A stretch of DNA of 45,000 bases, taken from assembly GCA_018398765.1 (NCBI GenBank), contig JAHBMJ010004592.1, positions 1-45,000 of the forward strand, given 5' to 3'. Each line of letters starts with the position of its first letter. Position 1 is the stretch's first letter. The notes below the pieces were generated by a model, which worked only from the letters and a program-made list of their open reading frames with translations, did no database searches and was not told where the DNA came from. This DNA is from Chromera velia. Lineage: Eukaryota; Sar; Chromeraceae. The translations under genes were made by a program, and so were the position numbers. This document shows, in pieces, positions 23,781 through 35,700 of this stretch.

Positions 23781-23918
23781 TACACTGTGCTGTTAAGAGT
23801 AACCAACTTAATTTGGTTACCCAAGTGGCCGTTAGGCCGCTTAGTAACCATTTTCATAGTTACGGTAATCATGTAGAGTCACATTGATTACCGTTAATTG
23901 TTTCGGTAACAAAAACTT

Positions 23919-24155
23919 AGTATGGTATAATCATTTTTTTAAGCTAGACAAACTAGTGGGTAAATCGAGTAGCAAAGACAGATTTATTGTAAAGTTCTCT
24001 TATGTCCATAAATATGTATAAGTTGAAGTCAAGTTCTTGATATTATAGAAATAATTTAGACAAAAAAAGTTTAAAAATAATCTTTTTACGTCGTACTCTA
24101 CTCATACACAGTTTTTAAAGATGCGTTTCTCCCTAGGTTTCTCCTATATTAGATC
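23919..24155. repeat. 237-bp direct repeat, left copy (target-site duplication of the LINE)
   Basis: Identical by eye over its full length to 25834-26070. It starts AGTATGGTATAATC and ends CTATATTAGATC. Just outside the copies the sequences diverge: left neighbour AACAAAAACTT and right neighbour TCGATTCAAC belong to the host TIR element. Confidence 0.9.
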
Positions 24156-25643
24156 CTCTCCTCTCCTCTTTCTCCTCTCCTCTTTCTTCTTTTCATCAAC
24201 AATCTGCATAAGTCTGTCAGCTCCGATAATGAAAACAGGAATCAAAGCTTGGCTGGGGGTACTGATAGAGAGACTCCTGTCAGACTGTCTGACATTTTAA
24301 TCGAAAGCATCGGATATGCTGACGACCTTGTTCTGTTTGCTCACAGTGCTTCTGACTTGCAGAAACGCCTGTCTCGCCTCGAGGACCATTGTAAGGAGCA
24401 CGGCCTGAAGGTGAATTTAAAGAAGACAAAAGTTATGCGTCTCTCCTCCCCCCACCCCGACCTAGTACCCCGGACCCCTTTTCTTTATGAAGGCAGACCA
24501 GTGGAAGCGGTGAATAAATATAAGTATTTGGGCAACTGGGTTTTTGAGGGCGGGGACCTTAGCAGGATAGTCGAAGCCCGCATTGAGGCGGCAGAGAAGG
24601 CTTTGGGGGCGGTGTTTGGTACTCTCTCTTCTCTGAGCTTTGTTTTTCCCTTTTCTAAAATTACTTTGTTCAAGGCCCTCTGGTTGCCAGTCGTGCTGTA
24701 TGGACTGGAAACGATCCCACTGAGAAAGACAGATGTTGCCTGCCTCGATGCATTACAGTTACGTTTTGTTCGATGTTGTTTTGGTCTCTCTCATCACTCC
24801 TTTGTTTCGCCTTCCCTTCTCTCTTTCTCTCTCGAGCCATTCAGTTCTCTACTTGGTAAGTTGAGTGGGGGCTTCATCCAATGCATCAAATCGATCGACC
24901 GTGCTCTACTCCGGGCAGTGTGGAATGAGTGCTTGGCTGGCTCATGTGAACCCTTTGTTAAGACAGTAAAATGGCTGGCCGTTCCATTAGATTGCTCCCT
25001 TTTGTGGCCTCTATTGCCAAGTATGGTGGGGGACAAGTTTAAAGGGAAGGGCAAGGACAGAAGGAAAAGGACGGCAAAAAAGACCGTAGAGGGTGCCTGG
25101 CTGTCCGACTGGTTGAAAGAAGAAACTAGAAACGTTAGAGACAGAGACGGAATTTTTCCCCACCTTGCGAATCTCTCCCCTTTCCAATCAGAGAATCCGT
25201 CCAGACAGCGTTTGGCCATGCACCTTCTGAGTGAAAGGAAATGGCGTCCGAGAAGTGAAATGATAGAGTGCAGTGTTGAACCTCTGCCAAAGAGTCTGTT
25301 GCAGTCCTCTGCAGGCTTTCGTACGCTTTTCAGGGCTCTCACAGGGGGGGATATAGATAGAACCCAACCGGAACGGCTGTGCGATAAATGTTTGTCCCCC
25401 TCGCGTGTGATCAAAGATGAAGTTCATGTTCTGACGGAATGTAAGGACACAGAAAGGGAACGGAACAGGCTGAAAGAACTGTACAAAATTGTGAAGCAGA
25501 AAGCACCCATTAACATAAGAATACAGATCGCACAACGCGTTGCAGGTGCAACCGGGAGGGGCACTTCTGATAATGAGAAAAAAATGAAGGATATGGTGTT
25601 GCTGTTGTGTATAATTCTGCCTAGAAGCGGTTCCAAACTATAG
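24156..25643 (+). CDS. 5'-truncated non-LTR retrotransposon reverse transcriptase, C-terminal half
   Basis: The frame is open from the left repeat border (24156) to TAG at 25641-25643, 495 codons without a break. It enters in the RT domain: LSPLLFLLFINNL corresponds to the conserved PLSPxLFxLFIxxL block. It continues to the catalytic box GYADDLVLFAHS (Y-A-D-D; about residues 55-58 of this fragment) and the HGLKVNLKKTKVM and KYLGNWV blocks that follow in LINE-type enzymes. Near the end is a CxxC...HxxxxC zinc-knuckle (CDKC then H-VLTE-C), common in C-termini of non-LTR elements. The upstream endonuclease and RT N-terminus are missing, so it cannot act alone. No native start codon remains. Clade is undetermined. 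Confidence 0.9.
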   Translation, partial: LSSPLSPLLFLLFINNLHKSVSSDNENRNQSLAGGTDRETPVRLSDILIESIGYADDLVLFAHSASDLQKRLSRLEDHCKEHGLKVNLKKTKVMRLSSPHPDLVPRTPFLYEGRPVEAVNKYKYLGNWVFEGGDLSRIVEARIEAAEKALGAVFGTLSSLSFVFPFSKITLFKALWLPVVLYGLETIPLRKTDVACLDALQLRFVRCCFGLSHHSFVSPSLLSFSLEPFSSLLGKLSGGFIQCIKSIDRALLRAVWNECLAGSCEPFVKTVKWLAVPLDCSLLWPLLPSMVGDKFKGKGKDRRKRTAKKTVEGAWLSDWLKEETRNVRDRDGIFPHLANLSPFQSENPSRQRLAMHLLSERKWRPRSEMIECSVEPLPKSLLQSSAGFRTLFRALTGGDIDRTQPERLCDKCLSPSRVIKDEVHVLTECKDTERERNRLKELYKIVKQKAPINIRIQIAQRVAGATGRGTSDNEKKMKDMVLLLCIILPRSGSKL

Positions 25644-25833
25644 CCGACTATCTCAAGAAGGTCCATTCTGTCGATAAGGCAAGTTGAGGCGAATCGATCC
25701 GATTGGCATGCAGGCTTCCTCATCCCCCCCCCCATGAATGTGTGCTCTGGGTTGTCCTCAAAGCCTTGCTAGTGGCTTGGGATTTGGCGTCGCTAAATCT
25801 AGGATTTAACCCTCAATCATCATCATCATCATC
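24156..25833 (+). mobile_element. 5'-truncated LINE insertion
   Basis: The inserted segment lies exactly between two identical 237-bp repeats. Its 3' end is a short (ATC)n tail at about 25815-25833, after ~170 bp of 3' UTR. A truncated 5' end, simple-repeat tail and target duplication are the signature of target-primed reverse transcription. The unbroken ORF and identical flanks indicate a recent insertion. Confidence 0.88.
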
Positions 25834-26070
25834 AGTATGGTATAATCATTTTTTTAAGCTAGACAAACTAGTGGGTAAATCGAGTAGCAAAGACAGATTT
25901 ATTGTAAAGTTCTCTTATGTCCATAAATATGTATAAGTTGAAGTCAAGTTCTTGATATTATAGAAATAATTTAGACAAAAAAAGTTTAAAAATAATCTTT
26001 TTACGTCGTACTCTACTCATACACAGTTTTTAAAGATGCGTTTCTCCCTAGGTTTCTCCTATATTAGATC
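25834..26070. repeat. 237-bp direct repeat, right copy (target-site duplication of the LINE)
   Basis: Right-hand copy of 23919-24155, offset exactly 1915 bp, no differences seen. It starts directly after the (ATC)n tail of the LINE. Confidence 0.9.
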
Positions 26071-26238
26071 TCGATTCAACACATTTGCGGGCAGATATAC
26101 GGCCAGATTACCGCGGTAACGGTAGTGCTTTCAGACTCCCCGAGTTACCAAATTTGGGTTAACAATTTGCTAGCCAATTTGATGGTAACCAAAAGCTTTC
26201 TAAGAAGGGCTGGTAGTTACTCCTAATAGCACAGTGTA

Positions 26239-26530
26239 ATTATTTGTATGCACAACAGCAAAAAAGGATATGAAGTCGAATTATTTTTGTTTAAAAATTC
26301 AAGAATCCAATAATAATGTGAACAACAGTAAAAAACTATACAATGCTGCTAGCAATGCTGCAATCAGCTAGGCAATCAGTAGCGATCAGTATACAGTGAA
26401 GGACATGAAAACAGTCAGAAAACTCTTTAAACTCCTTCCTCAGTGAGGTCCTTCTCAATATGCTTAGTAGGAAAAGCACGCAGACGAATTAGAACCTATC
26501 TGAGCCTGGCAGATCCTGCCTGCCGCTACT
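26239..26530. other. Spacer downstream of the receptor-like gene
   Basis: Lies between the transposon cluster and the minus-strand stop codon at 26531-26533. It probably contains the 3' UTR of that gene. No other feature is seen. Confidence 0.4.
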
Positions 26531-26667
26531 TCAAAGTGGCAACCGAGAAGAGGACAGGATTGTACACGCGGCCGCCAGAAAGCATCCATACAGCTGCAAC
26601 GGCAAAGAAATTATAGCCAAATGAAGAACCAGAAAAGCCAAAGATTTTGATATTGAGGATTTAGCGC

Positions 26668-26710
<43 letters not shown>

Positions 26711-26732
26711 CAGAGAGAGAGCGAGAGAGAGC

Positions 26733-26770
<38 letters not shown>

Positions 26771-29700
26771 GAGGGCGCAGACTGCATACCCAGAAAAGTG
26801 TGCTTCCGATGAGCAGCAAGATGCGTAAAACTGGGAAGACTCCACACAATCAGAGTTGCAGGCAAGGATGCAGCCACTGCAGGACGAAAAGAAAGGCCTG
26901 ATTGTCCCAATTAATGAAGGTTGTGTCCATCTGTGGACCAGCATGCATGTTTCTGCATTCCTTTCTGCCTCCTGACTTTAAAACAGTGACTTACCTGAAG
27001 CAGCTGTGCGGGGTGAAGATGCAACAGAAGTTGCACCCCCTCTCTGAACTCTCTCAATGAAATGCCCCTGTCCCCCAGCCCGCTCTGTATCGAGGGGGAA
27101 TCGAAAAAAGCACGGCCGACTGCGGTCATTCTCCGAAAGCATTCTCTCTCTCGGTTGCTTGCACTCGTGTGCATCCATCTCTGAAGAGAGTCAGTGCACC
27201 CCCCACTCCCATCTCTGTCCTTATGGAACGAAATCAATCGCTCCCGTAAACTACAGTCTGCAGTCTCTGCATCCTCCTCGCTCCACCGCATCACTTCCCG
27301 TCCCTCTCCTTCTCCTTCTCCTTCTCCGTCCTTCCCACTCTTGCAAGTGACCTCCGACCTAGATTCCCCCCCCGAGAGAGGATGGAACGTCTCGCGTCCG
27401 CCTAGCATCATGGTGCTCCTATCCTGGCGAGTCCTCAAGAGGGCTTCCGGCTTTGAGTCATTCTCATTCTCAAATTCTAGAAGAGCTCCTTGACCTTGGG
27501 GAGGAAAGTCAGAGTTCCTACCTGTCTGAGCTGTGGGCCTCCGGACTTTGATTTTCTCCGAATCAGCGGGCGTCTCCTGACGAGGAGACTGCTGATGTGC
27601 GCTGCTTGCCTGAGGGACAGCAGCAGATGCCTGGTGCTCATCCCTCAAGAGAACCGGTTCAGCTACCGGTGTGACAGTCACCCTCACAGAAGGGACGCTA
27701 TCACGAGCAAGACACGGCAGCCCGGCTGTGCTGTCACGGGGGGATAGAGGAACGTGAGGGCGAGAGTCGCTCGGCATGGCTCTGCTTCTCTTGTCTGCAA
27801 AGTCAAGAATTGAGGAATGGTCTGAGAGGGGGAGGCCGTCCAAAGAAAAAGACAAAGACATCTCACTTTGAATCTGAGAGTCGCTACCCCCCTCTCTTTT
27901 GTGTGCGGTCTGAAGAGGGTGAAGAGGGTCAGCAGGCTCGGCAAGGACTGACACCTCCCTCCCCTCTCCTCCTTCTCCCGCCCACTGCTGACGCCTCTCT
28001 TCCTCCAAGGCCCCAGCGGCCGCCTGCAAGTCTGCAGCGGCGGCTTGCGGAACCCTGCAGTTGTCTTTCATCTGCCCGTGGGGGCAGCTGGGAGGAGGAG
28101 CGCCTGGATGAGGGACCCTGAGCAGCTCTCTGACGACTACACAGTGTTCTGCAGTGTCTTCACATGTGCTGGCGATGAACAGTTTGTCCCTTTCTTCCTT
28201 GGCCCGCCCGTCTCCCATCGAGCCCCCCGACAGAAGGCCCAGACGAAAGGAGAAACTGTGGAGCAAGGGAAGGTCACGGAGGTCCTGGGGAGAAGTGCTG
28301 AAGGAAAGGTTTCGAACATTTCCAGAGTCTTTCTCTTCTATCGCTACTGAATGTGCATCTACCTTTCTGCTCTCTCTCTCCGAATCCAATACCCTCTGTA
28401 CTTCACGCACCTCTGTGCTTATGTGCTTCCAGCAGCGCTCAAAGGCGCGGCGCTCTGACGGGAAGAAAGTCGGAAGCAAATTTTGAGCCTGGGGGTCCTT
28501 TTCTCGAGTCGAGGGCTGCGTTTCTACTTTCTCGTTTCTCCTCCGTGTGTCGTGTTCCTCAAAATTGAACCTCGAATTCCTCTTTACCACTGCCTCCCTC
28601 GACTTTAGAAGAACACGTTCCCTCCTCTTGTTCGCCCTTTGAGAAAGTAGCCTGACGGGCACAAGGGAGTGACCCCCTTCCTGCAGGCGCACACGTAAAA
28701 CGCCCCCACTGCAGCACTGGCTTTGATCAGTGTGCTTGTCACACCGGAATGTTCGAGAAAGGAAACGACAATGGACGGCATTACCGCAAGATGACATTCC
28801 CGTTTTCTTCTTCTCCCCACCCCTACAGCAACATGGACTGAGTCTGTCTGTGCACCGCCTCCACCCCGATTCCTTCAATCTCCGTGGAGGGAGGCAGGTC
28901 CACACCGCAGTCTCCTTCTCCCCCTTCTTCACAGACAGGCGGTCTGAGAGAATGAAGACGAGACACCTGACAACGAAAGCAGCGATCAAGGTGAGCAGCA
29001 GGTGAACGAGGACCACTCTGACTGCCAGACTAATCGTTGTGTCTGTTACAACCTGCAAAAATAACATCAAGGCAGAAGAGCTAGTTTCAAGGCCCACAAA
29101 GAAGCACAGATGATGACATGTAGTGTTCAAACACTCACATTGTTGAAACGACAGAAACAGCGCAACAGGACAAGGAGAGCGCCACTCAATGCGATGAAAG
29201 AAAGCGCTACTGACCTTCAAGACATTCACACCAGCATACCAGACAGCGAGGGAGAAGCTCTCCAGCCAGTTGAGGGCTGCAGACCTATAGGGGCGTAGAG
29301 TTGTCTGAAGGGCGAAAAACAAGACCCCGTGGACATTCAAAATCGCGTACCGCGCAGAAGCGCTGGGGGCAAGAAAACAGAGCGGAATGCTCAAACGCCG
29401 TGCGAATATGACCAGCTCCCAGAAGATAAGTGAATCACGCTATCCCCCCAGCAACAAACTGAATTGCCGACGGAAGGAAGCCAAGCGCATGCGACCACTT
29501 CTCTGCATCAACACAGAGTAGCTTGTCTGAGAACTTTCTTTGTCGACACCTGCCCTAACACATCGCTTCAAAATTCCTCGCCTTCTCCGAGTCCTTTTCT
29601 CTCCCGTCTGGTCATCCTTCGAGACAGAAAACGATCGCTTGGCGCTGCCCCCCGCGCTGAGTCTGGAACTATCCAACAGCATCAAGGACCCAACCAAAAG

Positions 29701-32700
29701 GGGTACACCGAACACCCCCCCCAACAAGACACCCAAAGACACATACCACCATCGTGAGTAGACCCGATTCTCCCAAACACATCTGATTGAAGGAAACTTG
29801 TGGAGACGGCGCTCCGTTAGAGAAGGATGGAGAGGCTCGCACCTCAGGGAGGCCATTGGAGCTTCCACAAGAGACGAAGCCCAAAGGAACACCGTGGAAA
29901 GGAGTACGGGGGTCATGTCCTGATGGAGGGAGTGAAGCCGAGCCCAAAAGCTCGTCGCCCTGTCAAACTTACGGCGGAAGACACCCAGGCATCGCCTGTT
30001 AAACTCTAAACGCATGCGAAAGCGCTCACACACCAACGGGAAGCTCTGTGCAGATGCATCGACGGCATCGGCGTCTCCAGTCTCTCCGGCGGCGGTCATT
30101 GAGACCGCTCTGGAGGGCCCCGCTTCTCTTGGGTTCCTTTCCGGAGGCACACACGCAGCATTGGAACCAGCTGCTGCGCATGCTCTCGTGTTTGCACTGC
30201 TCAGGCGAGTCTTTTCGCTCTCTTGCCGCTTCCCTCCTTCTCCATTCTGGCCGGCTCCACAACAATAACTGGACAAAACAACCAGGAACCCGACAGTACC
30301 AATCAAACAGACGACAGCCAGGGGGGCGAGAAGAGAGAGCAGCTCCCGACCTGCCATGTTGGAACTTCCAGTCCGATCAAACAAATCGAAGAGGCACTTC
30401 ATGCTGAATATCTCGCCAACAGTAGGAATGTTTCTCAAGACGTCGAGGACCTCCTCTGCCGCTCGGACCATGAAGAAAGCCGCAGAGGAATCCCAGCTCT
30501 CTCTGTCACTCCCTACCCACTGTGAAACCTCTTCTCGGAATACAATCAATGCAGGACGCGCCAGGTCAGCCAAGAAGCCTAGGCAAGTGAGAAACACTGT
30601 GAGGATTTTCACAGCGATGGCGTAATCGGCAACGTCCAGCTTCGGATTGTCCTTCGTGACCACGAACGTGTAGACCACAACCACAGCCACCAACAGGAGA
30701 AACAGTCCGAGTGCTGTGAGGACCCTCAGACCGGGTGAGGGGCACTGGCGGCACCTGATTTCCGCCCCTCTCCTCAGCAATAAGAGCCCCTTCTCGCACT
30801 CTGTGCAAAGAGGCTGCGGGCAAAGACAAAGAGGCAGAAGGAAAAAGCCGTGAGGACAAGAGGGAAGCTGCTTCCTTCACAACAGCGAAAGTCCTGCACA
30901 CTTAGCCTCTATTCATGAAGTCTTCGCACAAGGTTGAAGCAGTCTATAACAGAAACGGAGGTAAGCTCGTTACTTCAAGACAGAAAGGCTACCAGTAGAC
31001 ACAGAAAGATTTACTTCTTCTCGATCATCCAACGTGATCGACTCACCCCCACATGTCCAGACAGACAGACAGTCCCCGCCGTCTCATTCTGGAAATGGAC
31101 CTGGAGGGGGCTGACGGTCACAGAACTGTCGTCGTCGTTTGGGGGGTCAACAGACAGACAGGTGTTGTCAAAGGGGCATGGAACAACCACCGCACGGGGC
31201 CAGCGCTGTACAAGCGAGAAGTTCGTGTGTGGGACCGGCCGGGGGTGTGCCATGAGATCCCTCAGCATCTGCTGGAGGCTGTCTTGTGCGAGTGCCTCGA
31301 GGAGGCGCAAGGGCGACAGAGTCTGGGCAAAGTCTTCAGTCTGAGTACCACATGCGTTTTCTCCCCGAAGCTCTCTACGGTCTGCCCTCGAACCCGAAAG
31401 AGCTTTTGGAAGGTTGCTGCTGTGTTTGAGGACCTGGGAGATTTGCGCAGGGGTGAGTGGGAGGCCGCTGCAGGTCGCATTGAAGGGGCAAGGCTGGCAG
31501 GAGCCTGATGTGAAAAGAGTGAGGGGGTCATTGTGAGTGATGATATCGGGGAGTGATGTCAAAATACTGCCGTCAGGTGCTTTTGTGTCGGGGGGAACAA
31601 AATAGAAATTCTCCATGCAAATGCACTGAGAGGGCTTTATGGACCCTGGAATGCTCCCGCTGTTGGGGCTGCACTGTCGGCAGACGGATGCGCCCCGCAC
31701 ATCTGTGTCTCTGTAGAAGCCCTCGTTGCATCGGCAGTCGGAGGGGGCGCTGCTGCCGGGTTGGCTGGAACTGTTGGGGTCGCATGGACGGCAGACGAAA
31801 CCCTCCTCTGGGGAGCTGCGATAGAAATTCTCTCTGCAATAATTCATGCACGTGCATGTGTTGCACAATACATGCAGGTTTTTAAGAGTACAGAACACAG
31901 CGAGTAACTCTGCTAGACAACAGAACAATACACGGGAACAGCACTCCTTCTCAGTAGATCTCAGACAAACGTAGCTCCTTTTTCGCGCAGTAATGGGAAC
32001 GTCCTGTGCCTCTGCGAATGGACATTTTTTGGGGGTCCTTTTCTGTCCTTCCCGTGTCTTCCTTTTTCTTTACCACCCTTTTTCCTTGCTGGCATCGCGA
32101 GCTCATTCGCGCCCTTGCTCGCTGCAGTGCATCATTCCTTTTCCGGTTTATGAACTGGCTGCATGACTGTGGGCCACAGAGAGATAGGAAAAGTCTTTCT
32201 GACTGACAGAAGTATCGGAAAGCAGGTCATTGACTGACTTGCAGAGGCAGGCAGAGTCAGTGACTGACTTGCAGAGGCAGGCAGAGTCATTGACTGACTT
32301 GCAGAGGCAGGCAGAGTCATTGACTGACTTGCAGAGGCAGGCAGACTCGGCGGTCAGTCTGTCAGCGTTCAGAGGGCAGCGATCAGCGGTGACAACAATC
32401 GTGCAGTTCCCTGTGTTTCCTGCCATGTCTGTCCCCTCCACCAGAACGTTGAGAGTCTCCTCAGAGGAAAAGTGACGCTCAAGTGCCGTCTCATTGGGGG
32501 TCCAAAAGGTCAGACGGACGTTCTCGGGGGCCTCCACATTGTCCCTCACAGTTGGGCCCCGAGGAAAACTGAGAGACGGCATTTGCCTGCTCACTTTCAG
32601 TCTCTGGGGTGGGGGACAGATGAGCAACGGGGCCTCTTTATCTGCAGATAGAAGACCGTGAACACGTACAACGTTCGAGAAGTGCTTGAAGACACATATC

Positions 32701-35700
32701 AAGTCAGAATAGCACAGCTTCACAAAGACGTCTATCAAAAGATGCTTCTGGCAAATCCACAGCTGCCAATCCAGGAGTAATCAACACCAAGCAGACGAAG
32801 ATAACCTCAGTTGAAAGACAGTAGTGTTAAAGGCGGCCAAACAAGTTGCTGGGAGACTTCATTCCTTAGCACCAGCTGGTAGCGATCTTAGACATACAAT
32901 CACACCGGACCCTTCCTGCAGTCCTTCCCCGAACGTAATCGTCTCTACAGTTGCAGCTGAAACGATCGATAAAAAAACTCAACTCAATGTAGAGGCTTCA
33001 TTTCATTTCACTTCATACGGCTGACCCACCGATCACATCCAGGCGGAGAAGGCAGTGCGAAGCCCCACCCCCTTCCCAGGATGCCGTGACCTGAATCGCA
33101 TAGCTCCCGACTTGAAAGAGGGCATCCTCAACCTGTGGTTCGAACGACACGCGCAGCATCCCTGGAGAGCTCTGAGGGTTTGTTCTAACTCCCAATTTGT
33201 CTCTTCTTGAGTCGAGGAGCTCCTCCTCTGATCCCCTCCAGAACGCCACACCCTTATCTGCCTGTTGGGTCAAAGACTTCGGACACCTGAGGCCAGGCTT
33301 TTCTGCAGAAATTGTGCATGCATTCTGTATGTATGAATGCATGAAAATGAATGCGGACACATGAGGCCAGGCTTCTCTGCAGAAACAACCGAAAAAAACG
33401 GAGTGGAGGATCTGAAGGTTTACCCGGAGTGTATGTTTTGCTTTGCGGTCTCTTTCTTATACACCCCGTCAGACAGCCATGGTATCCAAAAAACGAGAGA
33501 CACGGAAAAGGACCGTGCCTGCTCAGAGAAATGCAAGAGCGAATACATATGGATGTGACACAGAAAGTCTGGGGCCTTGTACACCATACAAACAACAAAT
33601 TCAAAATCTGATGGAATGAAGGAAAAACCCAACTGACTGACTCAGGAGAGGCACAAACGACGAGACGCTATCCACGCTCATTCCGATTCCTAGTTGCCCA
33701 TGTGTCCCTCTGCCCGCACTAAGCGCCCACAACTCCGTCAACACGAACGAGCTGTCATACCCACAACTCTTTGCAAGCGATTCCACTCTCACTCCTGGCA
33801 CCTCAACAGGCCTGGACCGAGTTTGAGAATCCCCCAGGGCCAGTTGTCCCCCGTCATTTCTCCCCCAACTGTAGAGCCGCCCGTCCGTCAGCAGAGCCAG
33901 ACAGTGCTCACCCCCACAGCTCACCTCCTTGACTTCACCCGACAGACCGACTACTAGTTGGGGGATTCTACGATCCCTCCGGTCTCCCAGACCGATCTGG
34001 CCGTAATCATTCAACCCAAAACTGTATACTCTCCGGGAGCGAGTCAGAACCACAGAGTGGGAGGTCCCCGCAGCTACAGACACCCCTTTCTGCTCCCCTC
34101 CCTCCCCGACTACAACTCGAACAGGAAACAGTGCTTGCTCTTCGTGCTCTCCCGTGCCCAGCTGTCCATGCAGATTCGACCCCCAGGCATACACTGCCCC
34201 CGACGCGCAGACAGCAAGCGTGTGCCCCGTTGCTGCCGTGTGAGCCCCTCCAAAAACCACACCCGTCACCGTCTCATTCAGGAGGGCCCCCCCCACAAGC
34301 CTCGGACTCAAATGATCTTCCATGTCTCCGTGCCCTAGTTGCCCGCTCCCCCCCCTCCCCCATGTGAACAGCCGCCCCTGCTCTGTCCATGCAGCGCTGC
34401 ACGCAAAGCGGCACATAGAGTTGAGTAGGACCGGGTAAGCGTGACAAGGGATGCTTCGTTTCGATAGAAGAGAGCCGACAGATATCTTCAGGCGCACTCA
34501 CACGCGCGAATGCACGCACGCACACACACGCATACCCACATACCTGTGTTGGTGCCCGCACACCACCCCCGCGAGCCTGTCGACGACTCCCGAAGACGCG
34601 CCCCCCTCTGAGAGATCCACGCTCACCTCACGCGGAACCACCTCCCCTCCATCTGCACTGCCCCTCACACCCAATCCCAGTTGCCCATAGTAGTTGTGCC
34701 CGAACGCAAAAATCGTTCCGTTGGCAACCAAAACCAAAGAGTGACCACGATCATCGTTGAAGTCCCCCCCCCCTCCGCAGGCATCTATCACTTCAGAGAG
34801 GCCAGGCACTTTGGTTGGAGAATGCCGATCGCTGAAGTCTCCCACTCCGAGTTGTCCGTCTCGATTCCTCCCAAATGCGAACATCTGACGGTCATCGTCC
34901 ACCAGCAGAGAGTGGGAGTACCCAAGAGTCGCCCACCGAGGACGGACCTGAAGAGCTGCAATTTAGGGACACAAAGATGAATGAAGTCAACGAGAGTGTT
35001 TCCGGACAAATTCATCCATGAAGACAAAAAGAAGAGTTCTTTGTTCGATGCATCCCTTCTCAAATCGAAACTGAGAGAGAGAACCGACTTGACAGAAGGC
35101 AAAAGCAGCCAAAAATTAAGCAGTCTTCGCAACGAAATGCATCCCTCAAAGAAATACCCGAGGAAAGATGAGAGCGGTGCAAGCAGGGATCGAGGCAAAA
35201 GAAGAAGGAATCGTCGGCTTCAGACTTAAGTCTTCGAGTCTCAATGCGGTAGAGAAGCAGAATAAATAAAAGAGAGAACAAAAAAATGCACGGATCCCCT
35301 TCGAAACTCACCGATGGAGTGTGAGACCTGCATTTGCAGCTGAAAGCTTCTTGCCGAGGAGTCATCACTGTAAATCCAAATCAGAAGGGACCCGTTGGGC
35401 ACTCGCAGTGTTTCATGGCTGCTTTTCCAGCTTCCGAAGAGGCACTTGCAAGAGTTATGTAAAGGCGCTTCTGCGCATGAGAGCCCTTCCAAGAGCATGA
35501 AAAAAACCCCAACAGAAGTTTCTCCCCCCTGCATGAAGTGATAGCAAAGAAGTATGGACTCATAATCAATGTGATTACAGGCGACTTTTCTACCGTCCAC
35601 AGAACTCCACTGCGGGAGACGAGCCGGTCTTGCACGCTTTCAAGGAGTGTAGCGTGGCTTTTGCAGGTTCCTTGGAGCCACGTACTTACCCCTTTGCTGA

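Larger units (their letters stand above)
23781..26238. mobile_element. TIR element (MITE-like) split by a LINE insertion
   Basis: The left end TACACTGTGCTGTTAAGAG at 23781 is matched by the reverse complement of the right end (TACACTGTGCTATTAGGAG) ending at 26238; 21 of 23 bp agree. The flanking 8-mers are ATTATTTA (23773-23780) and ATTATTTG (26239-26246), 7 of 8 identical, consistent with an 8-bp hAT-type target duplication. Interior edges carry several GGTTACC/GGTAACC motifs in both orientations. Removing the LINE and one copy of its 237-bp flanking repeat leaves an element of about 540 bp with no coding capacity. Confidence 0.65.

Noticed and set aside
23919-26070. LTR retrotransposon with 237-bp LTRs
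   Set aside because: The enclosed RT has the YADD/LINE-type layout and an (ATC)n tail; no primer-binding site, integrase, protease or TG..CA termini are seen, so the repeats are better explained as a target duplication.
26611-26944. Leu/Ser-rich minus-strand frames at the AG repeat
   Set aside because: Repeat-driven open frames inside the last intron of the receptor-like gene; the donor at 26994-26989 (GTAAGT) precedes them.
28853-29021. Plus-strand open frames opposite the receptor-like cytosolic tail (27057-29005)
   Set aside because: Shadows of the long minus-strand exon 29052-26995, which has consistent splicing and membrane/tail composition.
35381-35689. Read-through of exon 1 of the receptor-like gene without splicing
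   Set aside because: A perfect GTAAGT donor at 35689-35684 and an AG at 35611-35610 join in phase to a frame that continues to the RCC1 exons; the read-through frame ends in a stop.
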